In this document: piece by piece, positions 23,861 through 33,600 of the stretch
Position numbering within the stretch: position 1 is the stretch's first letter
Layout of the letters: the number at the start of each line of letters is the position of its first letter
Assembly: GCA_946894095.1 (NCBI GenBank)
Contig: OX335644.1
Span: 18,953,595-19,017,594 of the forward strand
Direction of reading: 5' to 3'
Origin: Incurvaria masculella
Lineage: Eukaryota > Arthropoda > Insecta > Lepidoptera > Incurvariidae
Length of the DNA stretch: 64,000 nucleotides
Position numbers and translations under genes: made by a program
The notes under the pieces: generated by a model
Databases searched by the model: none
What the model was told of the DNA's origin: nothing
What the model saw: the letters and a program-made list of their open reading frames with translations, nothing else

Positions 23861-24159
23861 TTAAGAACGGCCCTGTAAGCTATGCTCCCCATAAAAACGT
23901 AGTTTACTAATATTTGGAAACCACTATGCTAATTAAATTGATTAATATCTAATATCAGGTAACAAATATCTGTGTCTGCACGCTTTTGTTTTTTTGAAAA
24001 ATCCAAACCGAATGAAATGAAAGCAAAAAGAAAATCTTCATACAAATTTTGTTTTCTCTGTGGCTTGACCCAGAATACATTTACGGAAATAACAAAGACA
24101 TGCAGACACAGATATTTGTAGCCTAATATTTCCTTTCTTCTTCTTTAGGCCGTTCTTAA
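23861..24159. mobile_element. TTAA-flanked inverted-repeat element (family 1, copy 1)
   Basis: Bounded by TTAA-GAACGGCC and GGCCGTTC-TTAA. The interior ('caggtaacaaatatctgtg', 'tgcacgcttttg') matches the copy at 40309-40684. No transposase. TTAA duplication is typical of piggyBac-type cut-and-paste elements; the assignment is inference. Confidence 0.7.
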
Positions 24160-24640
24160 GACATGCACGGTCCTCGCACTATGGATGGTTTTGACTTGAT
24201 TTCTCAGAAGATGTCTGCTGAATCAGGGTCAAGTTTTTGGCTTAGTAACTTTAAATTAATGTAATAAGTAAAAAAATAACCTCCACCTTCAAGCAAATAC
24301 TTTTTACCATGTCAGACAAGTTATTTTATAAACAGAACTGTGCATCCACAGGGGTAGGCGACGGGAACCGGTTTCAACGTCTATGGCCCAAATTTTTACG
24401 TTTCTAACATTCTTGGAAAGGGCTCCACAGTAAAGTACGGGTTCTTTAGCCTTTTATTTGGTGACTGGGAGAAACAATTACTTTATAAGTTTTGAGATTT
24501 GCTACAAATTGTATCGCTCGCCACTATAACTATTGATCATTGGAATCGGCTGGTTTGCATGTTGAGCATCATAATTCTCTGTCCCGTTCCTTGGAATAGT
24601 CACAAGTGTTATCAGTGACGGTGGTCTGTGCAAAGCGCAG
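24160..24640. other. 5' flank of NOP53
   Basis: No supported coding sequence. The 'gcgcag' immediately before the ATG at 24641 may be a 3' splice site, so an untranslated upstream exon is possible. A candidate donor, 'agtataag/gtaaat', sits near 23310. Promoter elements could not be identified. Confidence 0.3.
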
Positions 24641-27600
24641 ATGAAGGCGGCAGCGAGTGTGCTGGCGCCGGGGTCGGGGCCGGGAGGCGGGCGGCGGCGC
24701 GGCGAGCGGAGACGCAAGGAGGCGTGGAGGAAGCACGTGCACCACGACGATGTGGAGCGCTTCCTCGAGGATCAGCGGCTCGAGGAGAGACTCGGGTGAG
24801 TTCTGCCTCCACGCACATACACCCACACATCCTCACCATACACCAAGCTAGGCGCTACTACCACAGATGAAGGCGGCAGCGAGTGTGCTGGCGCCGGGGT
24901 GGGGCGGGGAGGCGGGCGGCGGGGAAGCACGTACCCCACGACGACGAGGAGCGCTTTCTCGAGGATCGAGCGGCTCATTACTAGTTGGCAGTGGTTTTAA
25001 TCCTGCCCTGTTCTTTTCTCTTTCTGCACCACTTCTTTACTCTTTCTGTGTTATATAAGTCCATTTCGTAATGAATCCAAGCTGTTATCATGCTTCCTGA
25101 TCCATGTAAAACTGTAGGTTTCCATACTAATGCTGGGCTAAGCCCTCCCGGGTCGGTATCAGTTATGGCTGACACCGGCTCCGCCTCTTGAAAAAACAAC
25201 TTTTACAAAAAACTAGTGCCGGCCTCCGCATCCTATAAAAAGAGGCGCCGGTTTAATTTGCCTTTCTACAAAAACAAGCACTGGCCAGATGTCCACAGGG
25301 TCCCGCTCGGAAGGTTTTATAGCCCCCTCTGGAGTCGCTATATGCCCACTATGGAATGGTTCAACGCCAGAATTAAAGTATTTTAGTGAGGAGTGGGGGT
25401 AGGGAAACTCAATGAGGAATGACTAAAGGAATGAAGGCAGAATAGGCGAGTTCTCGGAATGGGGTGACTCGGAATGATCCATTGCTGGGTTGTACATACC
25501 AATGTAAAAGAACAAGAACAAGTACCATCACATTTAAAGATGGTTGAAGTGGCAATGAAACATTTTCTGTATTTTCAGTTACAGCGACATCTACATTTGG
25601 AGCATTGCAATCCGATTTTGAAAATAATCTGATTACAATGCTTCAAATGTAGATGTTGCTAAAACTCAAACTCAAACTGTAACAGTAATTTTGTACCCAT
25701 TAAATACATAAAATTATCAAACATTTTCTGTGTTTTCCATCGAGTTCAATGTAGCTGTGCTCATAAAAGGAAGGTCCTGGCATGACACATGATTCCTTCA
25801 GGAATGCGGTGTGTTGGGCTAATATCATGTCAGTAGATTTAGTCGCACCCAATGATGACGATTAACATAAAAAAATCCTGTGAACAAAGAAATCACAAAT
25901 TCTCAGTAAAATGGCCGATGGTCATATACGATACATGTGATATTTCATATTTGATGCAGTGGGTGCGAGTAAGTAATGCGCTGTCCGCGGTGTGTTGCAG
26001 CAAGTTTGCTGAGAAGAGCGATGCGGAGCTGTTCACTGTGGACACGGCCGGCGCCGTCACCGACACCTCGCACGACGCACCCCCCCTGAAGGTAACCAGC
26101 CCGCTCGGTCTCCTGTGTCGACGAGCTTCCGTACACACTTTGTGCACCCCTTACTATCTTTCCGATGGCATACGTGTCTCATTATGACAATTCGCTTCAC
26201 TCTATGTTCCGGAACATATGCATGGTCCCCGTCCCTAACTACTGAGTTGTAGGATTTGGCTTGGGTTGGTGCCATTGCATAGCCTGATAGTTTTTTTTTA
26301 GGTAACTGGACGTAAATGGCTAAATCACACCCACCGTCATGATATGAGGCCAGCGCACTGCATTCCTATTGGAATTAGGTGCCATGCGAGGACCTTTCTT
26401 GGGCCATTTTTTACCACTTTTTGTTCACACGGGAAGGGGATCTGCAGTCTCACATGGATTCCAGACTATGCAAAAGCTCACATTCCTGACGGAATGTGTT
26501 AACCTACTCAGAAAGGATACGAAAGTGGTTTATGGAAGGGCGGAGTTTGTAAAGCCATGACCTCTTGCATGAAAAGCAATACCCCGCGCCACTGAGCTAC
26601 GAGGAACACAACTGTATGGCTGAATTGGCAATGAGAAAATGTTCATCTCTGCAGCATAATTTAATGTAGCCATGGAAATAAAAGGTAGATCTTGGTATGG
26701 TATGACCACAGAAATCGGAATATACTAAACTAGAACGGGCGACGCGCGCGATTCCCGTGGCGGCCTTATACCCAAAACGTGAGGTCACTCCGGCCGCTCA
26801 GTTCGTACCCGCAGTGCGATTACGAAGCACGAAACGGGGGAGGTTGGTTGCATCTGACAGCTATTGCGATTGCGAAATAGAAGCACCGGCAACAGTATTG
26901 CGATTACGAAGCGCCAAATGAGGTGTAGGTGCGGTTAGTACCCCAAAACTGACATATTTTCTACTCAAAAGCCGTCAGTTTGCTGTCAATTTGGGGTAGG
27001 TGCGGCCCCTACACCTCATGCCGCGCTTCGTAATCGCACTGCGGGTCGCGGCGCGCGCGCGTTTGTCCAGATTATTGTCGAACTGCCTCGAAATTGTTCA
27101 GTGCGCATCTGCAAAAACAGAAACGAGATTGTGTCCTACAAAAACAATGGCATCACATTTCATAAGTAAGCCAATTCTTAAACAGTTATTTGTATATTTA
27201 AATCATTTTTCGAAATAATTTCTCCGCTAACGCAGTCGTGTTGGGTAGTGATGTGACAAATAATGGGTGCTATTGATTTTATTTCTTAGTGTTATGGGGA
27301 TTTCGATATAAAATTTGAGTGAATTTGAACATATATTTTGCTAATTATGTGTTTTATATTATGCTATATTAAATGTTTGAGTTAAAAAAAGTTTTCATTA
27401 CTTGCATATTGTCCAGTAAAAAGAGACGGTCGCTCATATCGCTAGGCTTCAGAGAACATTTTGATAACGAAATTCATAATATCGATCTCTAATGTGTTGC
27501 TTAACTATTTCGTTATTCACTTATCACGAACTATCAGTCATCATACAAACAGTGGCTGCGATTTTAAACTTTTTTGACACTGAACCGATTGCTTTAAAAT

Positions 27601-30600
27601 CGATATCGAACGATCCCCATGGCCCCTTTCACGAATGTAACATGTGTCATGCATGTTACTCGGTCGATGTTTCGCTTGCTACTCATTATGCTCCGAATGA
27701 AGCTGTGCCCATCAGTGATGTAGTGACGTATTTTCGGCGTTACTAGTAGTATCCACATAACACTATATTATATCAATGATTAAGACAAACATATTTATTT
27801 AACTCTACTACGTCTGCTTACAACCTACTTGATGGATGTGCTCGGTTCACGTGATGACTTGTTGTAAAAAAAGGTTTCCGAAATATTATTTTAGGCAGGT
27901 CTTATTTGAAGGATTAATTGAAGGCGGATTAGTAGAGCCAGTACTGACTTGACTTTATTTCAGATTTCCTAACGATATAAAATATAAGGAGAAATGGATA
28001 GAGCCCACACGGATGCCCGAATATATGTTCTCAACACTTTGAGGAAACATGTTTTCGTCCCTCAGATCTAACAAAAAATTTCGCTCCAAGGCTTTCGAAA
28101 CGACAGGTTCTTAGTAAATATCTTCATAATATTAATCAATAGATATCACCCGTCAATAAAATAACTGTCCATTCACACAGTCACTTTTAAAACAAGATCG
28201 GGCCTGTATTGATAAACACTTGGCCATATCTTAAATAACTGCTTTCGTCGTTATATATGCAAACTTTAATTTATATGCTCTAGAAAGATTTAACGCTTGT
28301 GCAATAAAATACATGTGTGTGTAAATAATATGCCATCAATGCTTTTTAAAGTCATACAACAAAATGTTGCAACCTTTTTTGCTCTAAATATGCCTAGGGA
28401 AACCTGGTAAATGTTTGGGCCATACCTCCGTTAACATCCTGTTTGTATGTTTAGTTCTTTAGTTGTAGAAAAGGCCAAGTGTACTTAATGCTAATTTAAT
28501 ACAGATATAAGGCAAGTTAATACAATAAAATTTTACTTTTAGTTAAAATCGAGAAAAAAACTTTTTTTCCGCTCATTTCCCTGGCATATGGTATGAATTA
28601 AAACAGTTCAATGCACCGTGACATAATTAAAATATTGCGCTGGTAATTTAACTTCCTAACAACGCTGAAAACTAATTAAAAGAAGAACCTATATATTTTG
28701 ACTATCGATACCAATTGTATCGATAGTCAAAACACAATTGTATGGGTATGACACATACCGTGTTCTATTATCCTTTTATTATGACGTTTATAAATGATGA
28801 CATTACGTGTGACATAAGTTATCCATCTCCAGTTTACGTAAAAAATAATTGATAGTACTATAATGGATTGTAGTGCTTATATCATGATGTGGGCAGGTGT
28901 TATCCGCAAAGCAGCGCCGCCGCGCCGCGCTCTCTTCCACGCCCAAGTGCTACGAGATTCTGCTGCCCACCTCCAAGGTACTTTTCTTTCACTTACTTAC
29001 CATATTTATACTGGGTGAGGCAAAAATCACAAGGTTTAAAAAAAAAATATGATGTTTGCACTTACACTTGGTATTTTTTTGTTTTAACAAATTATAAAAT
29101 ACATATTGGAGATTCATAATGGATTATTTCAGCATTATCCAACAATGGCGATCCTAAGGCAGACTTTTGGTGAGCGTTTAATCTCGTGATTTTCAACAAT
29201 TTACTGGCCCGCTTGTTCCCCTGATTTAACAGCGCCGAATTATTTTCTCCGGGGTCATTTAAAATAAACGGTGTACATTTATAAACCCAGGACAATCAAT
29301 CAAAAAATTAAAGAAAGAGCCCAGTAAAAAGAACTACTTTACGAATATACTGCAAGGCTGGACCCTAACCAGCAAAACATACTATTCGCGGGTATTGCTT
29401 TTAACCTATTTCGCCATCGGCTGTATACTGGAATTCTCCTAAAGTCCCTCCTTCCGTAATCAAAATTTGGAATTCTCCTAAACTCCCTCTTCCCGTAATC
29501 AATGACTCCTACTAACACAATATTTAAGATTATCCCTGCATACATTTATTTACCGTTATACCGACGTTACGGGCCTTGACTGCAAAGATTGAACATTCAA
29601 CATTAATTGTCCGTATTCCATTCATGCCGGCCTGCCTTGTATTTCGACCTCAATGAAAGCTAAACAATGCCCTTAAGCTACACTTGTATAACCTCACTTC
29701 ACCGGTACTTCACTTTGCAGGTCGGTGAAACTCTCTCAAGCAAACTTGTTCAAAGCAGTAGTGAATATACAGTTTAAATTCTCCTGCAGGCACTTCCATC
29801 GCGCCTCAAGAGTGATGTTATATTCGGTTTTTTCCGCCTCCAGGCCGGAAACGGTGGGTGGGTAGAATGGGAAGGAAATTTGTAATTAGTACAATTCCCA
29901 TGAAGATGGTACTGAAATGGCATCCGTTACAATAAAAAATCAGAACCGTCACAAATGCATGCTGGACTAGGAGATCGCGACAAAAATGGTGATAATGACA
30001 AAGTAGGGAACGATTGCTAACGTCATACAAGTTTTGAATAGGGATATTAAGGTGGCCCAACCCGGCGGGCCTAACTCATTCGCGGGCTCGGTACAAAACC
30101 ATGCTGTTGCGCTCTGGGACCTTCTCTGTTTCAAAGAATAAGACAGGCTCCGTGATGAGGAAGATGCAACATGTCCACAAAAAAGACAATGTGCATAGTG
30201 TATGATTGGTAAGATTTACGAAAATTTTAATTTCAAAACGACTTATAGCTAAAAGTAAACAATGACCGCTGTAATCAAAAATCTAACAAAAACCAAATAG
30301 ATCATACATCTTGATTAAATAAGCTATGTCTAATGACTAATCTTTTTACGATGGTCTTACTTTATCATTGCGTAATCCACCTCCAAAGTTATTGTATAAA
30401 ACGCGCGAAAAATTCGAACTTTCGGACCTTATAACTTAGAAACCAAACACAATTATACAATGCCAATGGTCATCAGACATCTAGTTCGATCAAATAAAGC
30501 TATTTTGAGCAAAATTTTGGATCTCTGACAAGAAATATGGGCGTGATCTTCTTTCCCCTTTTGTATGGTGAGATGAGCGGCATGGGCCACCTTAAAAGTC

Positions 30601-33600
30601 CACAGATGGCGTAGCAATTGAATAACACTGATATTTTTTATTTACAATGACATTACTTAACTTATAGTTAAAAAAAGTAAAGTTTTCATCATGCTTGGCA
30701 AAATTTGAGTTAAGCTTAGTTTAATAACAGTGTTACAAGTTCTGGCAGTGACGGGAGATGCGCTGGTTAGAAATGTCATAGTACCAGCGAAAATAAGAAG
30801 TATTTAGTGAGTTTTGTACGTTGTATGACGTTAGCAGTCTATCTCCACTATCCTTTGTCCATGTCAAAAATGTCGCGACCTCCCGGAATATTCGGAGTGT
30901 GTGTGCGAACGCAGGTCGAGGACCCGAACAGGAAGCGCAACACGGTGCGCGTGGCGGGCGCGGGCGCGGGCGCGCTGTCGCGGCGCTCGGCGGCGCGCGC
31001 GGCGGCGCGGGGCGGGCCCGAGCGCAAGGCGGAAAGCCGCGCGCTCAACCGGGGGCGCGTGCGCGACGAGCGGCGGCGCGCGGCGCGCAGCCGCCAGGAG
31101 TTCGCCATCGACGTGTGGGAGACAGGTACGTGCCCCCCCATCCCCCTTTCTCCGCATTGAGCCTATGACATCACTCTATTTGTGTGTCTGTGCACCAGCA
31201 GTTCAAAGTGAATCAATACGCTCCTTAGCTCTAGGATACATAAAATGCAATTGAAAAAAAAATTTGAAAGAGTGGATAAGAACTATTATGACCATGCTTG
31301 TATTGTACAGTGACTGAGGCGAAGAAGGTAGCGCCCTCGTTGCAGTCGGAGTGGTTCTCGGATGAGGTGGTGCGACTGAACGTGCCGGCGGAGCGGCGCG
31401 TGCGTCCCCCGCCCCGCGCCACCACCGCCCGCCGCCCCGTGCCGCCCGCGCTGCCCCCACCCCACCCCGGACAGAGTTACAACCCCTCCTACCAGGTACC
31501 TGCACTAGTGTCGGCCAGTGTGGCGAGGGAGGCGAAAGAGGTGGCTTGCGCCATCACTGCAGTCGCAGTGGTTCTCGGAGGGGGTTCCCGAGCATCTGTT
31601 AACGTGTCTGTGCGTGTGTCGGCAGGATCACCAGGCGCTGCTGCGCGAGGTGTGTGAGAAGGAGCAGCTGCTGATGAAAAAGGAGAAACACCTGGAGCGG
31701 GTCACAACCAAGATGTTCAAGCATGTGCGCAGCGACCAGGCACAGGTACTCTCCCCCAGCATTATTACCCCTTCCACCCCCACGTACAAACCAAAGCTCT
31801 CACAGAATACACATCACGTCAAATTGCCTGTAAATGCAATTTGAAAGGAAACGGTGCATATAAGTGAGAATCGGCTCATAGTTTTTATTTCAGTGCCAAG
31901 TGCCATGACATGTCAGCATTCGATCATCGAGGTTTAGTAACATTGGGGCTGTTACTGATTGACAATTAAGGCTGTTTCGGATTACACGTCAAACATCCTG
32001 ACCTGCTATGCAGCCAGGTTGATCACCCCCGGGTTGGTACCATCTTGCATTAAGGTGGTCCAACCCGGCGGGACTAACTCATTCGCGGGCACAATACAAA
32101 ACCGTGCTATTGCGCTCTGGGACCTTCTCTGTTTCAAAGAAAAAGACAGGCTCCGTGATGAGGAGGATTAAACATGTCCACAAAGCAGACAATGTGCATA
32201 GTCTAATCGAATCAACGTGTCGTTTTAAAAGGTTTTTCTTCAGATCCATATAAGGTACCTTCAGGCGTTCCCCAAGGATCCCATCTGGGTCCTTTGCTGT
32301 TTTTAATATTTATAAATGACATAGGTCTCCATATTAAAAACTCTAAATTTGTTATGTACGCAGATGACCTAAAACTCTATGCCTCAATTCGGAACTGCGA
32401 CGATTGTAGATTATTACAAAAGGAACTTGATTACATACATGTTTGGTGTTCTGAAAATGAGATGTCATTAAATATTTACAAGTGCTATTTTATAAATGTT
32501 TCACGTAAAAGAATTTCACAACAGGTACAATACAATATTGGAGGTCAAACACTATCGGAAGTCAGCAACATTCGTGACTTATGAGTTACACTGGACAAAG
32601 AAATGAGGTTCAATCTACACATCGACCAAATTTGCAAAAAAAGCTTTTAAAATGTTAGGATTTATTACTCATCAGATGAGAATATTTAGGAAACCACAGA
32701 CTTTCACTGTTTTATATTCATCACTTTTGCGAAGCATTTTACAATATTGTAGTTCAGCTTGGAGTCCAATATATCAAGTTCACATTAACCGAATAGTGCG
32801 TGTTCAAAAAAGATTCCTGTATATTTTGACGTTCAAACAAAACCTCTGCCATGAGCTAGTTACATATGAAGATCGTCTGTCTCATTGCAACCTGGAATCT
32901 TTAGCTTTACGCCGATCAAAGTTTGATATTGTTTTTATAAACAAAATTATGAATGATGTTATAGATTGTCCAGACCTACTGGGTTATAGGTTGAATTGTA
33001 GGCAAATAGGTCAAAACCCTTTCTTTATTGAGCGTTCTCGAACAAATGTTGGGTAACATTCACCAATATCCAGAATGTGTTGTCCCCTGCAGAGGGGACT
33101 GTCCGTGACTCCGATGGTGTGAAGGTGTTTGTTGAGCTGGCAGTGGCCCGTGAGTAGGCTTACCACCGTTCTCAACTGTGGTCTGTGCAGCTGTGGTAGT
33201 TTCCTTGTTAGGTGTGGATCCGGTGCTGGCACTGCTTCCCTTGATTGTCTGCAGTCAGCTGTAGATGACCACCTTGCAGTGTGAGCCCGTGTCATTCCTT
33301 TCCTCAGCCAGGTCTTGACTTCACTGAAGGGGGTTGGCATGAGTGGCTCTGGTCCGAATGTGTACGCGATGCAATGCATGCAAGGATGAATTCGACATTT
33401 TCGCGATTCCTTTCACCAAAATAAAAAAGGGAAAACTCCATATGTTAAAATGGATTATAATATGTTACAAGTTTAGTAGTGTTTTTCAAAATTATTTGCT
33501 TTGACTGAATATTTTTCCAAAGTTATTGTATAGAACGCGCGAAAAATTCGAACTTTCGGACCTTATAAATTAAAAACCAAACAGAATTTTACAATGCCAA

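Noticed and set aside
27492..27746. 84-codon ORF in NOP53 intron 2
   Set aside because: No homologue recognised, no splice support and AT-rich composition.
30807..31657. Long antisense and alternative-frame ORFs
   Set aside because: They are shadows of GC-rich NOP53 exons 4 and 5; only the NOP53 frame matches a known protein.
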